The notes: generated by a model not told the origin, from the letters alone. 64,000 nt of DNA from Hygrocybe punicea (GCA_963556145.1 OY744471.1:1357590-1421589); one strand, 5' to 3'; positions 1 through 11,440 are shown, counted from the first letter of the stretch. Program-made: numbers and translations.

Positions 1-786
1 CATAGGAGCGTCTTCGCGTGGGTGTCTGGATGCGTCATACATTGTACACGCGACGACGGCCGGGTTGACCCCGCGTTGGCCTTCCTCGGTGGTGTTGGTG
101 TTGCGTGGTGGTGATGGTGGTAGTGTTGCATGGTGGTGATGGTATTCTGTGATATACAAATAAAATCAGTGAAAAAATCAATAAAAATACGTACCACGAA
201 GGAGCGGGGGTGGATGCACCACCCCCCACTGCTCGATAACTGCCACTCCACCCCATTCACGTTCGTTTGCGTGCGCGCACGTTGGAGGCGTTGGCGTGTT
301 CAATGCGGCGTTGATCGCTGCTGTCGTGGTTGTGGCCGTCATGGTGGCAGTCGCTGTCGTTGCCGTCGTGGTGGTGGTGATGGTGATGGTGGTGATGGTG
401 GTGATGGTGGTGTGCATCAACCTGTAATGTGTTAATGCGTTAGTTAAGTTCGAATAAATATAAATAAAAAACATACGAGGGTGGCAGGGAGTACCCCGCC
501 GCCCGTTTTGTCGACCTCGGGTGCTCCATCGTCCTCGTTTGGCATACATTGGGGGTGTTGTTGGTGGGGGTTGGTGAATTTGGGTGACTTTCGAAGTCAG
601 CCAAGTACTGTCGGTTTGCGGTTCAAACTGAGTTTGAAACCGTTTCAGCCCACAGCCAAAGCTCCAAACCGGAGACTGAACGGTTCGGTCTCAGCCGAAA
701 TTTCCCAAACTGAAACCGAAACCGGCGGTTTCAGTTCGGTCTAAACCGGGTTTGGGTCAGTCTGAGACCGAACTTCCCCAACACTA
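1..786. mobile_element. hAT-type non-autonomous element A (right end only)
   Basis: The right terminus reads ...CCGAACTTCCCCAACACTA and ends at 786. It is the mirror of the TAGTG..GCC ends seen in three complete elements of this window. Inside it, about 615-780 is an array of degenerate AAACCGGTTT/TTCGGTC repeats. The region 60-420 is GGT/GAT/GCC trinucleotide-rich DNA. Two minus-strand intron-like segments are visible: 194-147 (GTACGT...CACAG) and 476-422 (GTATGT, branch-like CTAAC, TTACAG). The left end lies outside the window, so no target duplication can be confirmed. No transposase is seen. Confidence 0.7.
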
Positions 787-2532
787 CTGAGGACAGTCAA
801 GATTTCAGTGAGGAGGAAAAATGATATGCAGCATCCCCTTTAGGCACAGAATCTCTCATATGGCCATTCCTATCTTTCCTACAACTCTTCCATGTCCAGT
901 GTATGTGCAAAACATCCATGCACTGTGCACAACCTGCGCAACTTATGCCAATGTCAGCAATGTAATTTGTCTGGTTTCTTCTCTTCCTTTGGCTGACGTT
1001 CATGTGATATTCACCTTTGTTTGAAATTCTTCGCTATTCTGTTGCCATTTTCTCACTTTCATGCAATATCTCACCATGTTTCTGTTTCACTCATCCACCC
1101 TTAAACCCCTATCTCTTTAAAGTATAAAGAATGTCCTGTAGTAGCAAAAAGAATGAAGAACCCAGTTCTCCCCTCTCCACTAGTTTGCGTTTTAGTTCTA
1201 AAAACCAATTATTCTCACTCAATTTGCATCTCTTCTCATTGCATACTCTCTGCTATCGCGACCTAAGTCATAGCACAGAATCTTCATCTCATCATGTCAA
1301 CACCGCATATTGCACTGTCATCTGGGACATCCAGCTAAGCCTTCCAAACCTTGTTTATCACTGCATTGTGACATTGTGTCATCTTGCATTTCCCTGCATT
1401 TGTTTATTTGATCATGCATTTCATCACACTTTATGGCGTTACCATCAGGAGTGTCCCAAGTCCTGTTTGCACCTTTGCAACATTTTCCTCTTTTATTACC
1501 TCTTAATCTGGGGTCATAGATGTAGAAACCATATCATCGGTATTGATGGTGGATGATGCTGGTGGAGCAGAAGTTACACAAGAGAGGGAGGAGAGAGTGG
1601 GAACCAGGGAGCAAGAGCTGTGGTGGAGGGTGGCTGTGACTCTGAGGTAGGGGAGACATTGAGGGCAGGAGGAGAAGGGGGAACAGAGTCAGACATGAGA
1701 GGGGGGAAAGAGATGGAAAAGATGTTGAGGAGAACAGTTGTTGGTCTTATATAAAAACAGATAATGGGTGTAATGTAGGGAACAAGGTGTAGTGATGTGA
1801 ACTCCCTGAGTCCAGAATGACATCATCAGAATTTCAGTGACTCACCAAGAAAAAGTAATAGGATTTGAGCAAATGAATCTAGGCTTCAAAAGAGTTTTGT
1901 TGAAGTTTTTGGTGGTCTGTTTGCTCAAAACACCAAGTTCTACAATTTTATTATTTGCAAATTGATATAAAAGGATTTAACCTTTTTCATTGTATGTAAA
2001 AAAGGATCTTAAACTATGGACTTTTCACTGGGGCTCAGAATTGATCCCAAACTTGTGGTGGTGGTACTGGAGGGCATGGTATGCCATAGACTTCCTGAGG
2101 CCAAGGTCCCTGCAGATCTGCTTCATTGACATGTTTGTTGGTGGTACAGGATGGGAACACAGTTCTTGAGAGCATTAGGAATGTACTTTGGCATTCTACC
2201 TAATTGGAAATGTACAGCCAGGGATTTTCAGGGGTTCCAATACTAACTGAGAACAGTTCCAATACTAACTGACAACAGCTTACAATAAGTAGCCTTGCAA
2301 TCAAGGTCACAACAACAGTGCAGATACATCTGAATGTTTGGTTGTGCTACATTCACTCACCCTTAGTTATATTTTCAAAACCCAAGTTATACCATGGCTG
2401 GTGTCCAGCTATGCCAGGGGTTGAAGGAGATAAAAGTTCTGAGTTTGAAATAATTTCATTCAGAGCTGAATCTCAGAACTACTGCATGAAGCCCCTTCCC
2501 TGAACTGTGCGGCTTGGTAGGAGCCTGATTCA
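787..2532. other. No recognisable gene; unclassified intergenic or repeat DNA
   Basis: A 141-codon open frame at 1131-1556 has no recognisable domain and no splice context. The plus strand is purine-rich at 1570-1740. Short runs look like degraded repeat DNA. Nothing was assigned with confidence. Confidence 0.4.
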
Positions 2533-2566
2533 TTAGTCCCTTCATATGCATGGTGTAGAAACATAC

Positions 2567-2584
2567 CGGGTGTCGGAGGTGTGA
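2567..2584 (-). other. Detached 18-nt micro-exon of the split micro-exon gene
   Basis: On the minus strand an acceptor (CAACTAG) is followed by 18 nt encoding Ser-His-Leu-Arg-His-Pro and then a donor (GTATGTTTCTACACC). This is the same module as the micro-exons at 8200-9483. It is now separated from them by the 5.5-kb MULE-like insertion at 2628-8179. Whether it is still spliced into any transcript is unknown. Confidence 0.5.
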
Positions 2585-2618
2585 CTAGTTGCTGTTGATA
2601 ATGCCCATGTATCAGTCA

Positions 2619-2627
2619 GTAATCCAT
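2619..2627. repeat. Target-site duplication of MULE-like element, left copy
   Basis: GTAATCCAT occurs here and again at 8180-8188, exactly bordering the element. A 9-bp duplication is typical of Mutator-like transposons. Confidence 0.75.
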
Positions 2628-5156
2628 GAGTATATACCAAAGTAGTAGAAGTGGAAGTCAGTGGAAGTGGAAGTCAGGACACGAAGTCGGAAGTCAGGAC
2701 ACGAAGTCAATCAAGTCACTGTATTAGGTAATTAGCCGATAACGAGCCACGTCTCTCCGAGTCCATTGTGCCATCGTTGACCTGTGGCCAATATGGTGGC
2801 CTGGGGGCGGCGCAAAACCACACACTCGTTTTCAATATGTCGGGTTCTAGTCATCATTCTCATTGCTATCATGCCACACATGCTGCCCACTGCACCGAAC
2901 GACGCCAAGTTTGCCATCGCGAGATGACTGATTGCAAAGATCGGCTGTGATGTACTCAACAAGTACATCGTCGAGGTACATATCTAACAAATTTTGAGGA
3001 TATTAGCTGACGCGATGGCATATCCAGACCATCCCAGTATTCCTCCAGGAGCTCACGCTGCCCAATGCCAACAACCTCGAACTATGGATGGAACCCGACC
3101 TGTTTTTTACTTGGACCGCCCAGTATTACCAACAACAATCCCTCAACATGCAGGTTGCTTTATCAATGCCCATCTCGGCTCCCCTCTCCTCCAGCGGCCA
3201 CGTATCTCCCACCCAGCAATCCCTCGATGCGCAGGTCGCATCAACGCCCATCTCGACATCCACCTCCACCTCCTCCAACCGCCGCGTATCTCCCGCCTTG
3301 CAATCTCTTGGCATGCATCTCACTTCATCAACACCCATCTTGAAACCCATTGCCTCCAAACAGCATGTATCCCCCACCCTCAACAACTTATTTTCAAATG
3401 ATGCAGTCAATATCTTAGTGGCATGTACACCCAAACGAAAGCACGGCGACTTCAGATTAGTCCCATCAGAGGTCATCATCATTGATGACTCTGATAGTGA
3501 CCTCGATCCCGACTCAAGCCCAACAAAGCACCTCACTGCAAAGTGCCTACGTATAAAGAAAGAACCCATGACCGCTGAAATACCAGCTAACCCACTTCTG
3601 CAAGCCAACGTACCCCTGCAAATAACCTGGCAACTCACCCTGTGCCAAATCATCCGCCTCACGACAATCCCTTCGTGTTGGACAGTGCCACGAGAAGAAC
3701 GGATCAGCTACCTCCTCGACCTCTCCGACGATGACCACCAGTGGAACGACAGTGAGGGCAAGCCATTGTCCATGGCCGCCATCATCAAGTCTCAGGTATG
3801 CCGGTACATTCATATTTCCTGATTTTGGACACTAAATAAACAGCTGTAGGATCAAGACTCGTGGGGTGGGGGGAGTGGCAGGTCGCTCGACCGAGAAAAA
3901 ATGCCTCACGTTGCTGCGCTTGGCAGCTTGCCGTGCCAAGTCTCAGAACATCGTTGCCAAGGAGTCTACCACTGCAATCAACTCGACATGGCCTTACTCG
4001 TGGACTGCCAACGTTATGAACCTGATGAGCATGGAAGAGAAACACTTTTCAAGGCAGAACTCGACGTCAATGAGCAACAGAGCTTGTCATCTGCGTTACG
4101 TGCGATTTCGTGAGTCAGGGTCAATTGTATTTCCCATTTATCACCCTGACGATTCTTTAGGTTTTATAACTCCTGCCTACAGAAGGTCTGCCCGCACGTT
4201 CAGCAAGATGGCAGCCAATGTCCTGGATCACCTGTGGTACGACGCCTCAAAGAGAAAAACTTCGATGGCAAGTCTCATTTCATCGGATGCGGAAATTGGA
4301 AACCAGCCAATCCCCCATTCTCGCACCGCTTCCTGACGATTCCAGTTGGTATTCAAGAAAGCCATATCGTGGAACTGTTCCAGGAGGGTGGGGTTTTCAA
4401 GACGATACCGGAGAACTTGAAAGATGTCAACACCGGGAAATGTGCTCATGTGGTCACGCCTCGAAGTGGGGGCAAGGGTAGGAAACTCTGCCGTACGTAC
4501 CTGTGTCGAATCCATGGATCTTTGCTTAATCTCCCATAGCATATTCTCACATTGACGAAACTGGGAAAATAGTTCAGGGCAACTTAGTGCGGCGCACATG
4601 TTTGGCTCGCATCAAAGTCTACTCGCCAGTGGATCGTTCCATTCGCAAAGCCATTATTATACTTAGCGGTCCTCACAACCATCCAGCGCCGCCTTCCGAA
4701 AAAGTCTCACGCACCGGGAAGGATGTCTATAGGCAGGCGGTGGAAGCAATTGGCATGACAGGAGCCACGGTGAAGAAGGTCGACCTGGGTACGATTGAAC
4801 TATATTAGATGTGTATTATGTGTCCTCAACATCATCTCAGCACAATCAACATTCCAAATCACTGGTAGCTTGCATGTCTCAGCATTAGATCCAGCATAGT
4901 GATGCCGAAGTTCGGTTCAGAACCGGTCCGAACCTGGTTTGAACTGCAAACCGGACCGAAAAACCCGGTTCGGTTCAGCCAAATGCTGAACCGAAACCGA
5001 TGGTTTGGTTTGCAGTTCTGTGGTTTTGAGCGGTTCTGAACCGCGTTTGAACCCGGTTCGAACCGCGAACCGATAGATACGGTTCTTCCCGTCATTTTGA
5101 TCCCCTGATCATCCAAAACGGTCAAGTATTGAGTGAGTTATGATTAAAACAACTTT

Positions 5157-5511
5157 TACTCACAATATATATATATATTGGATTTTAAAAATGGCAATAA
5201 CATTATAAATAAAATAGATAAAATTACCAAATTATTTGAGTACATTGCCCACACTAAATGTTAATTGGTCCTCTGCTAAGATTAGTTAATTTAACCAATA
5301 TCTGGTCACTCATTAAACTGACTTCAATTTGTAACCAATTATGCAGAAATTCCAAGTTGGTCCAATAGGTGAGTGGATATTGATTATATTAATTAATGTT
5401 AACAGAGAACCCATTACCTTTTGATGAGGGTAATGTACTCAAATAATTTGGTAATCTTACCTATTTTACTTATAATGCTATTTTCATTTTTTAAAATCAC
5501 AATCTATATAT
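5157..5511. mobile_element. MITE-like inverted-repeat insert within hAT B
   Basis: About 90 bp at 5157-5250 (starting CACAATATATATATATAT) reappears inverted and diverged at about 5420-5511. The shared core is ACCAAATTATTTGAGTACAT. The intervening 170 bp is AT-rich and non-coding. Exact ends are hard to fix because a second inverted repeat abuts it on the right. Confidence 0.5.
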
Positions 5512-5857
5512 TGGGAGGACATCCGTAACGATAAAAATATTCTGGGCAATAAACAGGGTGCCAGTTGGGGTTGGAACCGCTTTGCTTATATCAGTTTGGG
5601 ATCGTTGATGGAACCAATAGATGACATGCCAGTAATCGGCATAGCCCACTTCAGGAGGTCGGACCTTGAAAATAGTTTTTGTAGTCTATTCAGGGGGTCG
5701 ACCCCCTCCAATAGATATCACATCTCTGTATTATATCTGTACCCCGTTTAGGGTGGGGAGTTCAAATGTTTTTCTGGGGTCTTTGCAGTGTTGGAATCTC
5801 ATCCCAACATGGGGGAAACTATATCCGAATAAAAGATATGTTATGGATGTCCTCCCA
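5512..5857. mobile_element. Second MITE-like insert within hAT B
   Basis: The terminal sequence TGGGAGGACATCCGTAAC at 5512 is mirrored by GTTATGGATGTCCTCCCA ending at 5857, an 18-bp TIR with one difference. The interior has no coding potential. It directly abuts the previous insert, so the two may be parts of one composite. Confidence 0.5.
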
Positions 5858-8199
5858 TTGTGAATAAAAGTTATTTTAATCATAACTCACTCAATACTTG
5901 ACCGTTTTGGATGATCAGGGGATCAAAATGAAGCTGACAGGTAGGAGAAGCTTTAAATCAAATCGGTTCGGCGTTTAAACCGGGTTTGAACGCGAACCGA
6001 ACGCTAAAAAACGGTTTGAAGCGGTTTCAGTTTCGGTTCCGCATTTTGCTGAACCGAACCGGCGGTTTCGGTTCAGGTTTTGCAAAAAACCGAAAAAACC
6101 GAACCGAACCGAACCGAACCGAACTTCGGCAACACTAATCCAGCACTCGCGAACGCACGAACAAAGCGGCAAATCATCCACCAACTCAAAACTGAAGCGG
6201 CACCCCATGGCAGCAGCCTTGAAGGGGTTCTCGCCCAAATGAAATTGGATTCAACGACACTTCCACCTGACAAACGTTACATTCACGAAGTATCGTCTTG
6301 TGATAGTATTGACATCATCATCACTATGTTACCGAATCTCGCCAAACTCATCCACAAAGCCAAGGCTTCACTTCACGACAACACCTACAAGCGAACACAT
6401 GGAATCTGGAAGGAGTGGGAGGTCGTGATCTGGAATGATCGGATCAACATGCGTGAGTACTTACATTCTTTATTTGAGCCATCATTGATGACAACCCAGG
6501 TATCACCATTGCACGCATTTATTGTACGCACGAGACACGCCAGGCATTTCAGCGAATGTGGTCAGGGCTGTGGGACACAATAGGGCGTGTGACTGGTCAG
6601 CCAGTCAAATTCAAGTTTATCCATGGAACTGGACTTCAAGCCATATTGGTTGATGGTTGCAAGCCTCAAGTCGATGCTTGCGGAGATGACCTTGTGAAGC
6701 GGAATCAGCAAGAGATTAGTGGGATCCATGTGACAGACCCACAGGTTATTGTCCAATACATCGTGCGGACATGTACAGTTCATCTTGATCGGTTTGTGAC
6801 ATCTTTGATTTCTTGCCTTGGTTGGACTCATGCTGGTCTAGTTTTGCTAATTCCCTCGCCGACCACTGTCCCCAAGACGTCGTAAATCATTTTCGGCAGT
6901 TCCGGTTCTTGGAGACGACAGCGGAACTTGAAGTGTTTAAGAATTTCTGCGAGGGTTCAGAGTACAAGAAACTGCGCGACTGGTATCACAACAAGAAATC
7001 CTGTCCCTGGTTTTTCCCATCATTAAACGAATTTCACTCCAAGATTGATCGTGAAGATTGGTACCTTACGCCGGGTGACACAAATCTAAATGAGAGTTCG
7101 CACCCGGCTGCCAATCAACATACTGGCATCAATTTGACCCTTCTGGAGTCAATAACTAAGTGTGTATCAGAGTCTTCTTGAAGTCTATCATTGTTTCTCA
7201 TCGCTATCTTTATTACTAGAGCTTATGAATACGATCGACTTCAAGAGGACAAAATCCTCCAAACAGAACTAAGCTGCATCTTACCCAACAAACGGAACAC
7301 AATAGCTCATCGTGATCATGCCAACCAGTTGCGCTGTGATGGCCGCATTCGCAAGGCACAAGAACACCAAACGAATCTCACCACTTTTGAGGAGATCGAG
7401 GACGAGCTGGCAGGTGAACTTGAAGCTCGGAAGGCATCGCAAGCCTATACGAAGGAATTGCGCGAGAAGAAAAAACTGTTACAGACTAGCACCGGCATCA
7501 AAAAGCGGCGTAATCCAATGAAGGCTGCGAAGGGCAAGGGTGCGATGCCATTAGGGCCTGTGGAGGCTGATCAGCCTGATCCGGAGGATGATGCCATGGA
7601 GGTGGCAGGAGATGAGAGTGAAAATGTTGATGCAGGTCTCATGGGTGACAATCCCACCGATCTCCCAGTTGCAGATCTCAATACTAACGAGACTGAGGAG
7701 ACTCTCACAGATGATCCTGTCAATCACCCGACTCTCACTGCCGCTAACCTTTCGATTGTCGACGCAACCATTTCCGACTCTCAAACACCCCCGACCCTTT
7801 CCGTGCAGGGACCCCTTGAAGGTGGAGTGTTGGGACGGTCACAGAGGATACGGACGGTGCCCAAGACGTTTGGCAAGGCTGCCACAATGGAGTTTAGTGA
7901 CATTGACACGCCGAAACGGCCCAGAAAGAGGTGCCCACGGAAACGACAAAAGAAACAGCACAAGAATCAATGAGCCACTTTGTCACACATCTTTTTTTAG
8001 ACTTGTTTAGATAGAATGAATGGAACAATGTTGTGATGAACAATAAAATATACAGACAATGATTAGTCAAACATTCGTGATGAGCACAATGGTTAACCTG
8101 ACTTCTACTAGTTTGACTTGAGTTCCACTACTTTGGTCACATCCACTGACTTCCACTTCCACTAGTTTGGTCAGGACTCGTAATCCATCATGTGCGTAC

Positions 8200-9552
8200 C
8201 AGATCTCGGAGGTGCGGCTAGTTGCCGTTGATAATGCCCATTTTATTAGTCAGGACCCCTTCATGTACGCATGGTGTAGAAACGTACCTGGGATTCTTTG
8301 TCTTATGTTAGCATCCAATGACTTCAACAAAATTTCCAAATTGGAGTTCCCCCTCGCCCTTTCCCGGAACTGTACCCATACGGATTGAAACTGACCGAGG
8401 TCTGCCTCAGCATTCACAGCCTGTTGCTTTGTAAAAGGACCTATAAATGTGGAAATAGGCTCAACATTGATCCAACGTAGTGAGCGACAATGAGACATAC
8501 CGTTGGATGGTTTATAACGTGCAAGATAGTGTACTAATGAATTCTTGAACTCCTCATCTGTAATACGGCACAAATCATGCCCACTTAGTCCGGATCCCTT
8601 CATGTATCCATAGTGCAGAAACATACACAGATCGTCAGGTTTAATCGAATTCCCTTTGGGGGGTGTATACTCCACCGGGTCTAGTCGCCGTAATGCTTAT
8701 TTATTAGTCCCTTCATGTGCATGGTGTAGAAACGTACCAGGTAGAGGAGCTAGTTGCCGTTGATAATGCACATTTATTAGTTAGGACCCCTTCATGTACG
8801 CATGGTGTAGAAACGTACCTGGGATTCTTTGTCTTATACGAGCATTCAATAACCTGAACGAATTTTCCAATTCGGGGTATTCCTGCTCCTTTCCCGTCTC
8901 CTTAGTGTTGTCCTTGATCGCCCAGAACCGTACCCGTACGGATTGAAACTGACCGAGGTCTGCCTCAGCATTCACAGCCTGTTGCTTTGTAAAAGGACCT
9001 ATAAATGTGGAAATAGGCTCAACATTGATCCAACGTAGTGAGCGACAATGAGACATACCTTCGGATTGGTCATAACGTGCAAAAAAGGGTACTAATGATT
9101 CCTTCAACTCCTCCACTGTAATACGGCACAAATCATGCCCACTTAGTCAGGATCCCTTCATGTTTCCATAGTGCAGAAACATACCCAGATCGTCAGGTTC
9201 CCAAAAAACCCCTTTGGGGGGTGTATACGCCACCTGGTCTAGTCGCCGTAATGCTTATTTATTAGTCCCTTCATATGCATGGTGTAAAAACATACCAGCT
9301 ATCAGGCGCGTGGCTAGTTGCCGTTGGTAATGCCCATTTTATTAGTCAGGATCCCTTCATGTACGCATGGTGTAGAAACGTACCAGATCTCGGAGGTGTG
9401 GCTAAAGTTGCCGTTGGTAATGCCCATTTTATTAGTTAGGATCCCTTCTTGTGCATGGTGTAGAAACGTACCAGGTCTCGGAGCTAGTTGCCGTTGATAA
9501 TGCACATTTATTAGTTAGGACCCCTTCATGTATGCACAGGATTGAAACGCAC
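8200..9552. repeat. Tandem duplication: ~540-bp modules plus ~80-95-bp units
   Basis: Two long direct repeats, about 8230-8690 and 8770-9240, share long identical tracts (for example the stretch around 8395-8500 and 8940-9050). Around them lie at least six shorter units carrying CATGGTGTAGAAACGTACC and GTTGCCGTTGATAATGC. The units coincide with introns and micro-exons of the minus-strand gene, so the array looks like expansion of an exon-intron cassette. Confidence 0.75.
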
Positions 9553-9916
9553 CTCGTCCCTCGTCTCCAGGTGCTCCGGTCGAGTGTTGTGGTAGTGTCG
9601 CAGGCGCCGAAAGAGCTGACGGCGAAGACGACAGTTTATTGGGGCTGGATGACAGTTTATTGGGGCTGGCACCTTCGAGTTAGATGGCATCTGAAATTAT
9701 TAGTGAAAATCACTTACGACTGGGTGTACAAGAGTCCGATGATGAAATTTTTTGAGACGCGGAAATAAATAACACAATTTTCAATAAACATACCAGCCCC
9801 GGGCCAATGCCATCATTGCCATGGGAGGATCTCCGTACCACACTGCCGAATTTGACAGGGATGTTTAGAGCGACAGAAAGGACACCAATGTTGATGAGTA
9901 TGACTAAGAAGCGCAT
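8200..9916 (-). CDS. Putative secreted micro-exon gene (tandem intron/micro-exon array)
   Basis: Read on the minus strand. Exon 1 (9916-9794, 41 codons) starts with a hydrophobic signal-peptide-like segment (MRFLVILINIGVLSVAL). Exon 2 (9690-9553, 46 codons) contains a duplicated PAPINC. Then follow introns of about 80 bp (GTACGTTTCTACACC...CTAAC/CTGAC...ACTAG) separating exons of 12 nt (9483-9472, LRDL), 18 nt (9401-9384, PHLRDL), 18 nt (9313-9296) and 54 nt (9238-9185). Next are a larger module (about 9113-8830, itself split by a GTATGT...ATAG intron), a 12-nt exon (8749-8738), a 54-nt exon (8680-8627), a second copy of the larger module (about 8575-8285) and an 18-nt exon (8217-8200, PHLRDL). 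All short exons are multiples of three. The 9313-9296 exon has TGA TAG in the running frame, so either it is skipped or the gene is decaying. The MULE-like element interrupts the next intron. Confidence 0.55.
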
Positions 9917-10067
9917 GATTGATTGTACAAGAAGTGCAAGGGGATTCAAGGTCTGAAATTGTGCGAGAAAGAGGCCTGCTCTATCTGAGGAGCGAATTAG
10001 AAAGTTGAAGTTGAAAGCAAGGTGATCGTGACCAGCACTGACGAGGGAGGGGTGTCAACGTCGGCCC

Positions 10068-10075
10068 TTATATAC
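10068..10075 (-). promoter_or_regulatory. TATA-like element upstream of the micro-exon gene
   Basis: TATATAAG on the minus strand lies about 150 bp upstream of the ATG at 9916. Pyrimidine-rich tracts near 10000-10025 precede the start codon, as is common for fungal promoters. Confidence 0.4.
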
Positions 10076-10244
10076 TGTTGACATTTTTGGGGTTCGTTGT
10101 TTGACTGCAGCACACTGTGGCAACCGAAGATTGTCATTGAAGGGACGGTGGTAAAGAGGCGGTGATATGAGAATGATCGACTGATATGACGTCTTCTGCG
10201 ACAACTGGATATCGTGTGCACGTGTGTCGTCGCAACACTTTCGG

Positions 10245-10291
10245 CCTTCAAGCTTCAAGCTTCAAGCTTCAAGCTTCAAGCTTCAAGCTTG
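10245..10291. repeat. Heptanucleotide microsatellite (AAGCTTC)n
   Basis: About six and a half uninterrupted copies of a 7-bp unit, upstream of the micro-exon gene's TATA-like element. The stretch 10292-10720 holds no recognisable gene. Confidence 0.85.
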
Positions 10292-10729
10292 GGGGACACG
10301 CACGGTTGTTTCATCTTGTCTTGTTTCACTAGCTCGCGAGTCCAACGCCGCTGCATGCGCAGAGTCAACTTTTCTACAGAGTAAGTGACCCCGTGGTATC
10401 CAAACGGCAATTCCCAACACCTAACCAACGTCCCCATCCGATCTCACACAACTGGGACGGGGGAGACGAGGCGGTGGTAATGGCAAAGAACGACGAGGCA
10501 ACCGTCCCGCAGGAGATCAAAGGGGTAGTAAGTCTCCTCCGCTTGTTGTTACTTACGCGTGAACCGGCACAGCCAAAGTCCGGCGCACTGGCTGGTTAGA
10601 TCCTTCCTACCGACATGATACTGGAGCAAGATGTGTCCAGAAGTTGGAAATAGGCTGTCTAGACTGTGCGCAGCAGGTACGGCTCGATCCTATTATACTC
10701 AGTCAGCACTGGTTTATGTACTTGAATGA

Positions 10730-11302
10730 CTAGACATTGGCTATACACAATGCTTTGCACCCTATCACATTCTGGAATCTCAGGCATATATCAAACTGGC
10801 TTTCCCACTTCCGACCCCGATGGTTCTTTCCGAACTGGCGGCGGTGCATTCCGAACTGGCGGCGGTGCATTAGCAGGCATGCGGAGATCAGTGTCAGGGT
10901 GACGTTGAGCCCCATCGACAGAGACATACGCAAGGGCAAAGTTGATGTTGGTGAACAAGTCTTGCGCCGGGGGACACTCGTTTGGTAGAGCTGGGTGATA
11001 CCCATCAAGGTGTACTGGTAAGCATCCCACTGGCAGTGGATCGAAAACTGTGTAACGTGCAGACCGATTCCACGGAGATCGCGAGCGAGAGGATGACCAA
11101 CGGGCGGTGCTCGGTGTAAATGATGTACTAGTAGCAGCGGTAGAGCTATGCAGATATTGGGAACGTGCGAGGGCCAGTTGGAAATGATGAAAGCACCCTT
11201 AGGAGTTGGTAGTAAATTGATAATATATATTTGCAACCGGTGCCCTCCGTCATTACCATAGCTCGGCTCTGTATGCCGTCGTATCAGTCTTGTGCTGATC
11301 AT
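10730..11302 (-). CDS. Hypothetical protein, doubtful
   Basis: Two overlapping long open frames exist on the minus strand. The more protein-like one runs from about 11150 to 10791 and ends in a duplicated APPPVRN repeat. A possible intron (GTTGCAAATAT...CCTAAG) lies near 11240-11200. No domain was recognised and the correct frame is uncertain, so it may not be a gene. Confidence 0.2.
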   Translation of the reverse strand: MISTRLIRRHTEPSYGNDGGHRLQIYIINLLPTPKGAFIISNWPSHVPNICIALPLLLVHHLHRAPPVGHPLARDLRGIGLHVTQFSIHCQWDAYQYTLMGITQLYQTSVPRRKTCSPTSTLPLRMSLSMGLNVTLTLISACLLMHRRQFGMHRRQFGKNHRGRKWESQFDICLRFQNVIGCKALCIANV

Positions 11303-11432
11303 TGACGGTCATGGTGTCATTGGTGAGTCATTGACTGGTCCGAGTCTTTTGGTTGACTTTTGGTTGACTTGACCACAGCGGCAGGGCTAGTGGTACAGCG
11401 GCAGTAACAGCAGTAAGACGGCGCCGAGTCAC

Positions 11433-11440
11433 TCACAGAT
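11433..11440. repeat. Target-site duplication of hAT element C, left copy
   Basis: TCACAGAT here is repeated exactly at 13622-13629, immediately outside the two termini. Confidence 0.85.

Larger units (their letters stand above)
4897..6137. mobile_element. hAT-type non-autonomous element B, TSD ATCCAGCA
   Basis: The left end is TAGTGATGCCGAAGTTCGG and the right end CCGAACTTCGGCAACACTA, nearly perfect inverted repeats. The 8-bp duplication ATCCAGCA is exact at 4889-4896 and 6138-6145, which is diagnostic for the hAT superfamily. The outer 170-200 bp on each side are arrays of degenerate CCGGTTCGG units. Further in, an inverted pair of about 47 bp (roughly 5108-5156 against 5866-5912) encloses AT-rich DNA containing nested MITE-like repeats. 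No transposase is present, so it must be mobilised in trans. Confidence 0.85.
3088..7973 (+). pseudogene. MULE-like transposase gene split by hAT insertion
   Basis: Coding blocks lie at about 3088-3797, 3850-4500, 4540-4796 and, after the hAT insertion, 6138-7973. Several GT-AG introns are visible, for example one beginning at 3796 after ATCAAGTCTCAG and one ending at 4540. The N-terminal part has a Ser/Thr-rich tail with an acidic DDSDSDLDPD patch. The middle holds a Cys/His cluster ending in GPHNHPAPP, like the WRKY/GCM-type zinc domain of MULE and FAR1 transposases. After the insertion come a catalytic-looking block (VDGCKPQVD and TVHLDRF), a conserved NLNESSHPAANQHTG segment and a basic C-terminal tail with PRKRCPRKRQKKQ. 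The start codon is uncertain, with candidates at 3014, 3065 and 3088. The insertion makes an intact product unlikely. Confidence 0.5.
2628..8179 (+). mobile_element. MULE-like DNA transposon, 5.55 kb, carrying a nested hAT element
   Basis: Both ends start GAGT and share a TIR of about 38 bp built from GTGGAAGTGGAAGTCAG repeats (left 2628 onward, right the reverse complement of about 8142-8179). A 9-bp duplication GTAATCCAT flanks it. The interior encodes a spliced protein on the plus strand with an HNHP zinc-chelating segment, interrupted by hAT element B at 4897-6137. The element lies inside an intron of the micro-exon gene: the same repeat unit continues on both sides. Superfamily assignment rests on duplication length, TIR and the zinc motif. 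The catalytic triad was not resolved. Confidence 0.65.

Noticed and set aside
1131..1556. 141-codon open frame as a gene
   Set aside because: No domain, no splice signals and composition like the surrounding repeat DNA.
8250..9131. The two long minus-strand frames as continuous single-exon proteins
   Set aside because: The MSHCRSLRW...STFI stretch is an intron (GTATGT...ATAG) by its signals, so the frames are exon-intron composites.
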